Counted from the first letter of the stretch, positions 32,030 through 41,583 are shown. The stretch: 64,000 nucleotides of DNA from JBDTDV01 sp039922875 (GCA_039922875.1 JBDTDV010000016.1:1-64000), one strand, 5' to 3'. The notes: generated by a model from the sequence alone, not told the origin. Program-made: numbers and translations.

Positions 32030-34435
32030 CTAACTGATCACCGCCTTGGTTCCCCATTTCTTGAGCCGGTCCATGGTCAGCTGGAAAGACAGCGGATGAC
32101 CGTAATAGAAGCCCTGAGCGCTTCGTACGCCCAGATCCACCATCACTCCGACCATGCCCGGGTCTTCGATTCCCTCGACCACCATGGTGTAGTCCAGGTT
32201 ATCGCCAAATCCCTGAAGGGCTTTGATGACCTCGCGCTGGCGGACGTCGGTGAGGTCGTCGACCAGGCTGCGATCGATTTTCAGGATGTCCAATGGGAAG
32301 CGGACCAGCGCCCCGACTGAGGAATCGTCTGAGCCGTAGTCGTCCAGCGCGATGATGATCCCGGCATCCTGCAAGATCTCGGACTCCCGGCGCAGATCGT
32401 CGGTGGCCGAGCGAAGCGATCGCTCGTTCAACTCGATGCACAGGGTCACATCCGGATGGGCGCGGGCGGCAGCACGAACGAACGGACCCAGCTGATCCTC
32501 ACTGATCTGCCCCAGCTCAAGGTTCACCGTCATACACGCGATGCCCGGCTCCAGCCGATGGAATTCCTCGGCAGCGTCGAGGGCTTTGGTGATGATCTGT
32601 TTCGTGAATTCGTCCATCATGCCAAGACCCTTGGCCCGTGCCACGAGCGAAGACGGCGAAATCGGACCCAGGCCAGGGTCGACGTAGCGCACCAGCGACT
32701 CGAATGCCCAGATGATGCCCTGGTCGATGCTCACGATGGGTTGGAAGGCGAGTTCTAGACGGTCCTCCCGAATCGCCGCTGCCACCATGTCGTTCGTTCT
32801 CGTGGAGCGGTGCGGCGCAATGATCAGGCTGCTTCCTTCGGCAGGACCGCCTTGGCGACGGGAACGCTTGACCTGGAGCATGCTGCGATCCGCGTCTACC
32901 ACCAATGATTTCGCATCGAGCTCCCGGAAGTTGGAGAACGCGAGCCCGGCGCTGACGACCGGCCGTACTTCTTGCTCACCGATCGTCAACGGCTGGCCGA
33001 TCGCCAGGAGGATGCGGTCTGCCATTTCCTTCGCCTGAGCAAGCGAAACCAGCTCCGCGAGGATCACGACGAATTCATCGCCCCCGATTCGTGAGATGAA
33101 GTCGCGTCCGCCCGCCACCGCCTGCAGGCGCGCGGCCACGGCAACGAGCAGCTGGTCTCCGGCATCATGGCCGCGGTTGTCATTGAATCGTTTGAAATTG
33201 TCGAGATCGAGAAAAAGCACCGCGATCCCCGAGTGATAGGCGCGATGCTCGTTCGCGCCAATCAGCGCCGTCTGAAACGCACCGTAATTCGCCAGGCCGG
33301 TGAGCGGGTCGGTGTTCGCCCGGCGCTCAAGCGTGTCGACGTCGTGCTGAATCCGGGCAGTCTCGCTGGCCATGTGGGCGAGCGCCGCGAGTGCCTGTTC
33401 GTCTTCGCGGGTAAAAGGGGCGCCACCCACCTTTCGAGAAGCGATCAAGTACTGGTCGAGTCTGGACTCGAGGTTTACCGGTACCCCGATTTCGGCCTGC
33501 CCCGGCCCGGCATTGTCGATCCTGACCGCACTGGCTTGCACGATCTCCCGCGCCCGGGATTTCAGCCCGTCAGCGAGCCCGTCGGCGGTATCCCACGGGA
33601 GATTCACGGCGGCATCCACGACCGAACTCAACCGACGTTCGATTCCGGCGTACCGCGAGCGCTGTGCCAGAACCGCGAACAGCGCGGCCGAAAGCAACAC
33701 CACCACCGGGGTGAGGTTCAGCTGCGGATCCTGTTCCAGCCACGGAATAGTGTTTCTGTCGACGTAGGTCATCGCCGCCGCCATGACGGCGGTGATCGCG
33801 ATGAGGAGACCGATTCGAGTCGGGCGCACCGCAGCCAGCCCGAATTTCTGATCGATGCCCCAACGCCCGCGCTGTCTGACAAACTCTCCCGTCAGCACGA
33901 CGGTGAAATAGGCGATCGCGGCGGCTACGAAGCCCACAAGCGGCCACCAGCCGGAAGGAAAGCTTGTCTGCACCGCTACGAAGGTGAACGCGCCAACTGT
34001 GCCCAAACCCACCGTGAATAGGCTGTGTACGATGCTTCGGCGTTGGATGATCTGTGAAACCAGCAATCCGATCGCCCAAATGCCCACACTCAGGTGCGGG
34101 ATTTCCGCAGGTCGCAGCGCCAGCATCGTGATAGTGACGCCGAAGAGGGGCAGACTGGGGCTCCTGCCGATGTGCAGCTGGAAAGAGTCGCACACGACGA
34201 CACTGGCGATCACGACGACGACGAAGGTCCACGACGACGGCGGCGCGCTGAGCAGACCGACGACGGTAGTTGCGACAATAACGAGTGCGAAGACAGCAAG
34301 GAGGATGGCAAAAACGCGGGAGTAACCCCTGGTGTCATACCACTTGGCCACGTGATCCCTTCCCGAGTCGATCATGGCAGGCTGGACGGCTGGGTGGATG
34401 CCTTCGACGAGCCCCGCGCTATCCGCAGCGGTCAT
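32030..34435 (-). CDS. Membrane GGDEF-EAL protein (c-di-GMP turnover)
   Basis: 801 residues. About eight N-terminal membrane segments (40-270), a GAF-like region (about 275-380), GGDEF domain with intact RIGGDEFVVI (near 450) and EAL domain with FESLVRY (near 578), MTVNLELGQ, LNERSL, ALDDYGSDDSS, DILKIDR, MVVEGIEDPG and SAQGFYYG. The EAL Ala is Ser but catalytic acids look present, so it may both make and degrade c-di-GMP. No RxxD inhibitory site precedes GGDEF. Middle gene of a three-gene operon with two response regulators. Confidence 0.88.
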   Translation of the reverse strand: MTAADSAGLVEGIHPAVQPAMIDSGRDHVAKWYDTRGYSRVFAILLAVFALVIVATTVVGLLSAPPSSWTFVVVVIASVVVCDSFQLHIGRSPSLPLFGVTITMLALRPAEIPHLSVGIWAIGLLVSQIIQRRSIVHSLFTVGLGTVGAFTFVAVQTSFPSGWWPLVGFVAAAIAYFTVVLTGEFVRQRGRWGIDQKFGLAAVRPTRIGLLIAITAVMAAAMTYVDRNTIPWLEQDPQLNLTPVVVLLSAALFAVLAQRSRYAGIERRLSSVVDAAVNLPWDTADGLADGLKSRAREIVQASAVRIDNAGPGQAEIGVPVNLESRLDQYLIASRKVGGAPFTREDEQALAALAHMASETARIQHDVDTLERRANTDPLTGLANYGAFQTALIGANEHRAYHSGIAVLFLDLDNFKRFNDNRGHDAGDQLLVAVAARLQAVAGGRDFISRIGGDEFVVILAELVSLAQAKEMADRILLAIGQPLTIGEQEVRPVVSAGLAFSNFRELDAKSLVVDADRSMLQVKRSRRQGGPAEGSSLIIAPHRSTRTNDMVAAAIREDRLELAFQPIVSIDQGIIWAFESLVRYVDPGLGPISPSSLVARAKGLGMMDEFTKQIITKALDAAEEFHRLEPGIACMTVNLELGQISEDQLGPFVRAAARAHPDVTLCIELNERSLRSATDDLRRESEILQDAGIIIALDDYGSDDSSVGALVRFPLDILKIDRSLVDDLTDVRQREVIKALQGFGDNLDYTMVVEGIEDPGMVGVMVDLGVRSAQGFYYGHPLSFQLTMDRLKKWGTKAVIS

Positions 34436-34451
34436 GCGGCGGCAAGGCCAT

Positions 34452-35090
34452 TCACAGGTATCCGTCCTCCACTGCCCGTCGGATTAGCTGTTGTCGGGTT
34501 GCTGCGGCCCGGCCGCCTGACGCGTAGTACGTGCGAACGTCGGCGAGATGTTTCTTCACGCGCTCGAATGGAAGTTTTCGGCTCACCGCGATGTCGACCG
34601 GACTGTTTCCGCTCGCGTATAGCCGTAGGGTCGTCAGTGCGTCAACGCCGAACGGATAACTATCCGCGGCCACGGCTTCATCTGGATCCGCCGTCGGCGT
34701 AGTCTTTGCGCTCAATGCGTGGCGTACCGCGGTGACCACTTCGCCGGCCGGCTGGGACTTTGGCACGAACCCCGCCGCTCCCGCCCGCAGTACCTGGTCG
34801 CGCAATCGCGCCGATTCGAGCGCGCTGACCACGACCACTGCAGAACCTGCAGCCAGGCAGGTTCGAATGCGTGTCTCAATCGAGACCGGCTCTCTGAGCT
34901 CGAAGTCCATGATCGTCACATCGGGCGGGAACTGAGGATCGCGGATGAGATCGAACCAGCCCGTCACGCTCGTGACCACGCGGAGGTCTGGAGCGTTTGC
35001 TTTGACCCAGGTTGCTAACCCGTCCAGCAGCAGTTCGTGATCATCCACGATCGCGATTCGACCGGTTGTTGCCGTTATCTCTATTGACAT
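34452..35090 (-). CDS. LuxR-type response regulator (intact receiver)
   Basis: 212 residues from ATG 35090, preceded by a G-run and AAA (GGGGGGGAAATTTG). Receiver: VDDHELLLDGLATWVKANAP, phospho-Asp in IMDFEL, conserved Lys in VPKS. HTH: LTTLRLYASGNSPVDIAVSR with KLPFERVKKHLADVR. It is a close paralogue of the regulator at 31397: both have the same REPVS-ETR-like segment after the phospho site and the same VEDGYL ending. No histidine kinase is near. First gene of the operon with the GGDEF-EAL protein, 16 bases apart. Confidence 0.85.
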   Translation of the reverse strand: MSIEITATTGRIAIVDDHELLLDGLATWVKANAPDLRVVTSVTGWFDLIRDPQFPPDVTIMDFELREPVSIETRIRTCLAAGSAVVVVSALESARLRDQVLRAGAAGFVPKSQPAGEVVTAVRHALSAKTTPTADPDEAVAADSYPFGVDALTTLRLYASGNSPVDIAVSRKLPFERVKKHLADVRTYYASGGRAAATRQQLIRRAVEDGYL

Positions 35091-35278
35091 CAAATTTCCC
35101 CCCCACACGGTTTCGCCGCAAACTGTCTCGGGCCGACAGCGTCGCCATTGCGCATCCCTTTCGAGGATGGGTCCAACCGTTCTGATAATGGCGTGCGATG
35201 AAGCTATGGCGAACGTACCACTGCCTGATGGTGGATTGCACGGTGGCGGATACTGAGTTGCCCGGTATGACCGCCGGT

Positions 35279-37579
35279 TCAGCGATGGCCGGAACGCATC
35301 CCGATTCGACGTCGCCGGTCTTTCGATCCGCGCAGATCACGGTTCAGCCGGCGGTCGCCGTGGTACAAAATTCCTTCCCAATCCACCGGCTTTCCGGTAT
35401 CGACTACCGGCCCCACTGAGGCCTTGGGCTGCGTCTTATCGACGTAAAGGAAATTGAGAAAGCCGAGCCACACGTCGACAGCCGAATTCCACAGGCCGAT
35501 GTAGGCGCGGATTGCACCGGCGGCCATCACCGCATTGAAGCCCGCGAAGGTCGCGTTTCCCCAGTTCTGGTTGATCACGTCTCGGTAGCAGGTCAGGAGC
35601 GAGAACACCAGAATCAGGTAGGGCACCAGGACGTACAGCGCCGGCGCTGCGGTACGGTTCTGCACCTTGGGGGTGCGCACGAACGGGATCTTCTCGCCGG
35701 TGATCATCTGCTGGAACGACTTGAACACGCCGGCCAGGTTGACCGGCAACAGGACGAGATTGAACCCGTAAATGCGGAAGATATCACTGAACCGGTGGCC
35801 GGCCTTGCGAAGATCGAACCCCATGGCGATGAAGTATGGCAGCGCCGCGAACAAGACGAACGGGCTCAGCAATCGGCTGTCGTACGGGTACGCAAGCAGG
35901 AAAAGCAGCCCGAAACTCGCCCATGCAATCGAGGCCATGTAATTCACCCGCAGGAACACCTCGGTCAGCAGCACCCGCTGGCGAAGGAACCTACGCTCGC
36001 TGAGCTGATCCCAGAGCTTCGGCAGGATCAGCAATCCGCCATTGGCCCAGCGACGGCGTTGCACAATCAGCGAACCGAAGTCCGGCGGTGTCGCACTGTA
36101 GCTGAGCCGCTCCGGGTAGTTCACCAGGGTCCAGCCACGGGTACCGAGGTCGATGCTCGACTCGGTATCTTCGATAACGGTGCGATCCTGGATGTAGGTG
36201 CTGATCTCGAATCCACCGACAATCTCGTTCTCGACGATGTCCTCAAGTGCCTTCTTGCGGATCACCGCGTTCGCGCCGACCCAGAACGTCGCGTTGTAGT
36301 ACGACATTCCCTGGTGCAGCACATGCTGCAGATCGGTGGTCGCCCCCGCCACCCGCTCGATTCGGGTTGGCGCACCACGGAACGAGGAATACGGGGTCTG
36401 GGTGACGGCAACTTTTTCGTTCTCCGGCTGCTCGAGCAGGTAGACGAGCCGAATGCAATAGTCGCGCAGCAGCAGTGAGTCCGCGTCGAGAGTGAGGAGG
36501 TAGGTGGAGTCCGGCACGGTGAAATCCGCACCGACCGTGTCGTCGATGGCCCTCAGCACGACTCCATCGGCCGTCTCATCGGTGACCCAGGATTTACCCA
36601 TCAGACTGATGTAGGCGTTGAGGTTCATCGCCTTGTTCGCCTCGTGCGAGAGCGACGCGTAGCGCTTGCGTTCGAAGTAGCTCAATCGTGCGGAAAAGAT
36701 CCGGGTCAACCGCAGCGAGAGTGTGATTATCCGTTGCGCCTCCGGGAACGAGCCCTGTGTGGCGGACGCTTCAAGGGCCAGCATCGTGAGCCGCAGTTCG
36801 CGGGCGAGTCCCATGATGACCTGGTCGACGAAGAATTCGTCGACGTGATCGTCCACGCGCTCAGCCTGGGCCATCTCCTCGAGCCAGAGCGCCGCCGCCC
36901 GGTAATCGTCCGCGAGATCTTCAACGTCGGATTTGCTGACGGCGCAGCCAGTCCCGAAGCGTAGCGATCGTCGATCGGTGGCGGCGCGGAAGCGCGCTGC
37001 CGGAGCGTCGAGGAGGTGCTGAATCTCGGCTGCGAGTCCCCGTGTCGCCGTGAGCCTGTTCAGCACGGCAGGGTCGCTCGGGAATGGCGAGTCGTCGAGT
37101 AGCAGAACAACGCGCAGATCGCTGAATTCCTGGAGTGCGGCAGACCAGAGGGTGCCGCGCACGACATGTGTTTCCTCGGCGTAGGAGGGCACCAGCACGG
37201 TGATCGCCTCGGAGTACGCGCTGAAATGCCGATCGAGTTCGCCTCGCGGCACCCGCATATGACCTCGAAACCGGTGCAGCGCACCCTGCCTGGCGATCAA
37301 ATACATCAATGCAGAGAAGGTGAGGAAGGTGACCACGATCAGATAGCCGATCGCCTCCATTGTGAAGCGGAATCCGGACCCGGGGTTGTCCACGAATTCG
37401 CGTACGATCGTCGTCACGATGTAGATCGCCCAGAACAGGACTGTGGCGACGATGCCGATTCGACCCCAGGCAAGTGTTCCCGTGCTCGGTCGGGGGTGCA
37501 CGATCGACAACGGCTCGCTGCGCCGCTCGGCTCCCCACTGCCGCCGACGCGCTTTCGTATCGTCCTCTACGGTAACCAC
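35279..37579 (-). CDS. Cellulose-synthase-like glycosyltransferase 2 (processive)
   Basis: 766 residues from GTG 37579 with GGGGGAAA upstream. Two N-terminal membrane helices, the GT2 core ITVLVPSYAEE with first Asp pair LLLDDS (near 163), LTLDADSLLL (DxD near 361) and VQRRRWANGG (Q/RxxRW near 509), then six or so C-terminal helices. Between DDS and DxD lies a roughly 190-residue helical insertion that ordinary BcsA lacks. No PilZ domain is visible. It should build and export a beta-linked polysaccharide (cellulose, chitin-like or mixed). Divergent from a GH18 protein; upstream of the c-di-GMP operon on the same strand. Confidence 0.83.
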   Translation of the reverse strand: MVTVEDDTKARRRQWGAERRSEPLSIVHPRPSTGTLAWGRIGIVATVLFWAIYIVTTIVREFVDNPGSGFRFTMEAIGYLIVVTFLTFSALMYLIARQGALHRFRGHMRVPRGELDRHFSAYSEAITVLVPSYAEETHVVRGTLWSAALQEFSDLRVVLLLDDSPFPSDPAVLNRLTATRGLAAEIQHLLDAPAARFRAATDRRSLRFGTGCAVSKSDVEDLADDYRAAALWLEEMAQAERVDDHVDEFFVDQVIMGLARELRLTMLALEASATQGSFPEAQRIITLSLRLTRIFSARLSYFERKRYASLSHEANKAMNLNAYISLMGKSWVTDETADGVVLRAIDDTVGADFTVPDSTYLLTLDADSLLLRDYCIRLVYLLEQPENEKVAVTQTPYSSFRGAPTRIERVAGATTDLQHVLHQGMSYYNATFWVGANAVIRKKALEDIVENEIVGGFEISTYIQDRTVIEDTESSIDLGTRGWTLVNYPERLSYSATPPDFGSLIVQRRRWANGGLLILPKLWDQLSERRFLRQRVLLTEVFLRVNYMASIAWASFGLLFLLAYPYDSRLLSPFVLFAALPYFIAMGFDLRKAGHRFSDIFRIYGFNLVLLPVNLAGVFKSFQQMITGEKIPFVRTPKVQNRTAAPALYVLVPYLILVFSLLTCYRDVINQNWGNATFAGFNAVMAAGAIRAYIGLWNSAVDVWLGFLNFLYVDKTQPKASVGPVVDTGKPVDWEGILYHGDRRLNRDLRGSKDRRRRIGMRSGHR

Positions 37580-37766
37580 GTTTCCCCCATGCGATGCTGT
37601 TGTGGCGGTGCAGCAAAGCCCGTCGCGTCAACCGGCCAGATTGTGTCCTGACCATCACCTCGATACTGTCATATCGGCCATATCGACGATATATTGCTCA
37701 TGCAGTATATGCACGATAGCTATACGAATATGCGTACCGCCTTGTCGAGGCGTTTCAGGGGGATCT
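37580..37766. promoter_or_regulatory. Divergent promoter region with ATATCG palindromes
   Basis: The 187 bases between the glycosyltransferase and GH18 genes are the most A/T-rich of this area. They hold the palindrome ATATCGACGATAT (37680-37692) with a second ATATCG nine bases before it (37671) and ATAGCTAT (about 37715-37722). This is probably the promoter-operator region for both genes. Confidence 0.5.
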
Positions 37767-39341
37767 TTGTCGAAGCGTTTTCCTGGGCGACACCTGTCTG
37801 TCGTCCGGCTCATCGGTGTTGCCATCGTTGCCGGTGCCGTCGTGTTCGCCGGCTTCCAGGGCTGGAACTGGTTCGAAGATTCCTCGTCGGTGACGACCAA
37901 ACCGTGGATGGCCGGTTATGTCGATGTGACAGCTACCCCGACCTACCCTTTCGAGAGATCGATGTCTGCGGACAACGAGAATGTCGTGCTCTCATTCATC
38001 GTCTCCGACAAGATTCAGCCGTGCACGCCGTCGTGGGGCACCTTTTACACCATGGCGGAGGCGGATGCCTCGCTTGATATCGACCGGCGGATCGCACGAC
38101 GTGCCCAACAGGGCGGGGAGGTCATCGTCTCGTTCGGCGGGCAACTGAACCAGGAATTGGCCGTGCGCTGTACCGATCCCGACTCCGTGCGTGCCGCGTA
38201 CACATCGGTCATCGACCGGTACCGGCTCAACACCATTGACCTCGATCTTGAGGGGGCAAGCCTCACCGATCGAGCATCCGGTGAACGTCGTGCCACCGCG
38301 CTTGCCGAGATTCAGCACAAGCGCGCCGGATCTGACACGCCGCTCGCGATCTGGCTGACCCTTCCGGTGGCTCCCACCGGGTTGACGCCAGACGGAACGG
38401 CTGCCGTGACCCAGCTGCTGAGCGCGGGGGTGGATCTGGCCGGTGTCAACCTGATGACCATGGATTTCGGCAGTTCCCTGAACAAGGGCCAGTCGATGTC
38501 GGCCGCCGCTATTGACGCGTTGCAGTCGACTCACCAGCAGCTGCACACGTTGTACCACCGGCAGGGAGTCGAGCTGGGTTCGAAAACGCTTTGGAGCAAG
38601 ATGGGCGCCACGCCAATGATCGGGCAGAACGATTCACGGGCCGAAGTCTTTACCCTCGCGGACGCTCAGGCGGTCAACTCTTTCGCCGTCTCGGCAGGGC
38701 TCGGCCGGATGTCGCTATGGTCGCTCAATCGTGACACCACGTGTGGCTCCAACTATCCTGACGTGAAGCAGGTTTCCGAATCGTGCAGCGGCATCGATCA
38801 AGGTGATCAGAGGTTCGCGGCGGTGCTCGGCGCGTCCTTCACGGCCGATCCAGGGATCGCAGCCGGCATTACCACGACCTCGGAGCCGGCGCCTGGCGTG
38901 ACAGACATTCGGGATGATCCGGCGTCGAGCCCCTACCCAATTTGGTCGGAGCATAACGCCTACCCGAAGAACACGAAGGTGGTCTGGCATCACAACGTGT
39001 ACCTGGCCAAGTATTGGACGCAGGGCGATATTCCGGACAATCCGGTGCTGCAGGCCTCGGACACCCCGTGGCAGCTGGTTGGCCCGGTGCTGCCTGGCGA
39101 AACGCCGGTGCCGGTACCCACCCTGATGCCGGGAACCTATCCGGACTGGTCGGGCACGGTCGTTTACACGAAGGGGAATCGGGTGATGTTCGACAACGGG
39201 GCTTACGAGGCGAAGTGGTGGACTCAGGGTGACAGCCCGGAGGCCAGCTTGGTGAACCCGGACTCCTCGCCGTGGCAAAAGCTCACCGACGACCAAGTCC
39301 GAAAGCTTCTCGGCCAACCGACAGTGGCTGCCTCTAACTAG
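37767..39341 (+). CDS. GH18 chitinase-like protein with two CBM5/12 modules
   Basis: 524 residues from TTG 37767, which has AGGGGGA just upstream; no ATG or GTG fits better. One N-terminal membrane segment or signal (about 12-30), then a GH18 barrel: PWMAGYVDVTATP, SFGGQLN, and the catalytic IDLDLEGA with D158-x-D160-x-E162. The C-terminus has two carbohydrate-binding modules of type 5/12 (about 389-425 and 457-495), each with YP.WS...Y....KV...N..Y.AKYWTQGD. Predicted cell-bound or secreted enzyme acting on chitin or a related beta-1,4 glycan. Divergent from the GT2 gene. Confidence 0.87.
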   Translation: MSKRFPGRHLSVVRLIGVAIVAGAVVFAGFQGWNWFEDSSSVTTKPWMAGYVDVTATPTYPFERSMSADNENVVLSFIVSDKIQPCTPSWGTFYTMAEADASLDIDRRIARRAQQGGEVIVSFGGQLNQELAVRCTDPDSVRAAYTSVIDRYRLNTIDLDLEGASLTDRASGERRATALAEIQHKRAGSDTPLAIWLTLPVAPTGLTPDGTAAVTQLLSAGVDLAGVNLMTMDFGSSLNKGQSMSAAAIDALQSTHQQLHTLYHRQGVELGSKTLWSKMGATPMIGQNDSRAEVFTLADAQAVNSFAVSAGLGRMSLWSLNRDTTCGSNYPDVKQVSESCSGIDQGDQRFAAVLGASFTADPGIAAGITTTSEPAPGVTDIRDDPASSPYPIWSEHNAYPKNTKVVWHHNVYLAKYWTQGDIPDNPVLQASDTPWQLVGPVLPGETPVPVPTLMPGTYPDWSGTVVYTKGNRVMFDNGAYEAKWWTQGDSPEASLVNPDSSPWQKLTDDQVRKLLGQPTVAASN

Positions 39342-39521
39342 CCGGTTGCGACCGGGCCAAAGGATTGGGCGCTGTCTCCCCTCGGACTGGGGTCGCATTC
39401 ACGGGCTCTGTTAGCGGTTGCCGGTGCAAAAACCCTTGTATCGCGCGGGTGCCGATGAAAGACTCAATTTGTCGGCTCCTAGCCGTCGGTCCGTTCATGA
39501 GTGTCCGTGAATGGTTCGCCA

Positions 39522-41039
39522 ATGTTCCGAAGAAGCGTACCGAACCGTGAATCGAAACCACGACGGGGAACCCCTCGCCGCGCGCTAGGTCATTGCTGCC
39601 TTGCTCTGGTCGTGGCGGTCTTGGGGATCGGCATCGGTACTCCGGCCAACGCGCAATCATGCGGCCCTTCGACTATCGGTAGCACGGCGTGTACGACCGC
39701 GGTGGCGCCAACCCAGGCTATTAGCCCCCCGCCAGAGCCAGGTGATTCGACCCCATCGCCCGTCCCAAGCACCGGACCCACCCCGAGTCTCCAGCCGGCT
39801 CCGAGCCCGGAGCCGGCACCGCCGCCTCAGACTCCACCTCCGACTAGCGCACCGCCGACGACTGCGCCGCCGACGACTCCGCCGCCGACCAGCGCACCGC
39901 CGGCAACTGCGCCGCCGACCAGCCTGCCGGCGACCGCCGCGCCCCCGACGATAGCTCCCGCGCCGGTACCCGCTGGAGGCCCGAGCGTGGACTCGGCGCT
40001 CGGGGGCCTTGCCGCGCCATCGCCGCAGGGGATCGGTATCCAAGATCAAGCTGGCACTGCTCGGCTGCTTCAAACGGTGGCGACCTCAACAGCATCGCTC
40101 TCTGCGGCGAAAAGTCACTTCGAGCTGATCTCCCGGGAGTACCGGGCTATGAAAGACAGCTATGACCATGCAGCCGCACTGGCCAGGGAGGCCAGCAGCC
40201 GCGCGACAGAAGCCGTGGTGGTCGCGACAGCATCCGCCCGTCAGCTGCTGCTGGGCTTGCGCAGCGAGGGCAATCGACCAGGAACGAACTCGACGTTGGA
40301 GGTTCTCTTGAACCGGGGTGGAGGCGATTTGATGCAGCGCCTCGCCGCAGTCGATCGGCTGGGCAAGCTCAGTGCCAGCCCGGCGAAGATCGCCATTCGG
40401 GCGGCCCGGGACGCCGAGCAGGCCAGCGCCCTGAAAACCAAGGCCGCAAAGGCGAAGGGTGTTGTGGCCGCCATTGCGCTGGCCGACAAGCTCACCGAGA
40501 TGAACGCCGCGAAGGCCGAACTCGTGGCGGCCCAGCAAGCTCTGGATGCGGCGCAGAACCGGCTCACCACCTTCAGCGGGGGAGGCGCGGTTGCGCTGTA
40601 CCCGGCCGCAGACCTGCCGACAGCGGGGAGTTGGGTAGATCCGACCCGTGGCCCGATCACCGACGGCTTCGGCACACGGCCGTCGCGCCCCGCCGGGACG
40701 GCGGCCTTCCACCCCGGGGTGGACATCGGCGCGGCCTGCCTGTCGCCGATCGTCGCTGCGGCCGGCGGCGTCGTCGTCGCAGCCGGTCCGAATAGTGGCT
40801 ACGGCAATTGGATTCTCATCGACCATGGCGACGGTATCCAAACCGGATACGGACACATTGTCGACGGCGGTATCGCCGTCACCGTCGGCGACCACGTCGC
40901 CGCAGGTCAGTTCATCGCGCGCGTCGGCAGCACCGGTGCATCAACCGGATGCCATCTGCACTTGGAGGTGCGTATCGGTGGTCAGCAGATAGATCCGCAG
41001 CCCTTTTTCGCCGCCCGAGGCGTCGCCGTCGGCCGGTAG
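39522..41039 (+). CDS. Secreted M23 peptidase with Pro-rich linker
   Basis: 505 residues from ATG 39522 (GTG 39501 in frame). Signal peptide ends ANA-QS. A 110-residue Pro/Thr/Ala linker (many PPT and APP units) leads to a coiled-coil region (about 190-350), then a LytM/M23 domain with HPGVDIG (H..D zinc ligands near 396) and HLHLEV (near 478). The M23 fold cuts peptidoglycan cross-bridges or stem peptides, or acts as an activator when ligands are lost; here the ligands are intact. Pro-rich linker and coiled coil resemble NlpD/RipA-type division or surface proteins. Confidence 0.85.
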   Translation: MFRRSVPNRESKPRRGTPRRALGHCCLALVVAVLGIGIGTPANAQSCGPSTIGSTACTTAVAPTQAISPPPEPGDSTPSPVPSTGPTPSLQPAPSPEPAPPPQTPPPTSAPPTTAPPTTPPPTSAPPATAPPTSLPATAAPPTIAPAPVPAGGPSVDSALGGLAAPSPQGIGIQDQAGTARLLQTVATSTASLSAAKSHFELISREYRAMKDSYDHAAALAREASSRATEAVVVATASARQLLLGLRSEGNRPGTNSTLEVLLNRGGGDLMQRLAAVDRLGKLSASPAKIAIRAARDAEQASALKTKAAKAKGVVAAIALADKLTEMNAAKAELVAAQQALDAAQNRLTTFSGGGAVALYPAADLPTAGSWVDPTRGPITDGFGTRPSRPAGTAAFHPGVDIGAACLSPIVAAAGGVVVAAGPNSGYGNWILIDHGDGIQTGYGHIVDGGIAVTVGDHVAAGQFIARVGSTGASTGCHLHLEVRIGGQQIDPQPFFAARGVAVGR

Positions 41040-41085
41040 TGCACAAATGTCCCTCGCACCGAAGTTGCTGGCATAATCGGACGGA

Positions 41086-41583
41086 ATGGACCTCTCTAAC
41101 CTGGATCTGCGACACCTGCGCCGATGCGTCGAACTAGCCAGGGCGGCGTTGGAAGCCGGCGACGAACCGTTCGGATCGGTGCTTGTCGACGGAACGGGCG
41201 TGGTGCGGCTCGAAGCTCGCAACCAGGTCGGAGGCGGCGACCAGACCCGGCACCCCGAGTTTGAGATCGCTCGCTGGTCGGCCGGCCATTTATCGCCGGC
41301 GGAGCGAGCGTCCGCCACGGTGTACACCTCCGGGGAGCATTGCCCGATGTGCTCGGCTGCTCATGCCTGGGTGGGACTGGGCCGGATCGTCTACGCGGTG
41401 TCCTCGGCGCAACTGTCCGCCTGGCGATTGGAATGGGGAGCGGCGCCTGGCCCGGTGTGTGCGCTACCGATCACGGCGATCGCGCCCGGAATACCCGTTT
41501 TCGGACCGGCAAACGCTTTGAGCGGCGAACTTCGGGAGCTTCATCGTCGGCATTTCGCCGACGCCGCGGAATCTGGACGCTGA
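41086..41583 (+). CDS. Nucleoside/nucleobase deaminase (CDA fold)
   Basis: 165 residues. Zinc site residues: H56-P-E58 (HPE instead of HAE) and HCPMC with C86 and C89; E58 is the proton shuttle. HPE variants occur in guanine deaminase-like and other small deaminases. It begins MDLSNLDLRHLRRCVELARAALEAGDEPFG, typical of the family. Likely cytoplasmic; substrate cytosine-, guanine- or related base. Stands between the M23 peptidase and the LigD polymerase gene. Confidence 0.82.
   Translation: MDLSNLDLRHLRRCVELARAALEAGDEPFGSVLVDGTGVVRLEARNQVGGGDQTRHPEFEIARWSAGHLSPAERASATVYTSGEHCPMCSAAHAWVGLGRIVYAVSSAQLSAWRLEWGAAPGPVCALPITAIAPGIPVFGPANALSGELRELHRRHFADAAESGR

Noticed and set aside
35098..35104. 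Run of seven C before the response regulator start (G-run on the coding strand), considered as a phase-variable tract
   Set aside because: The run is short and also serves as the ribosome site; the glycosyltransferase gene has the same GGGGGAAA pattern, so it is more likely a normal feature.
39840..39965. Repetitive C/G-rich stretch in the M23 peptidase gene considered as a CRISPR or satellite repeat
   Set aside because: It codes a Pro/Thr/Ala linker in frame; units vary and have no constant spacers.
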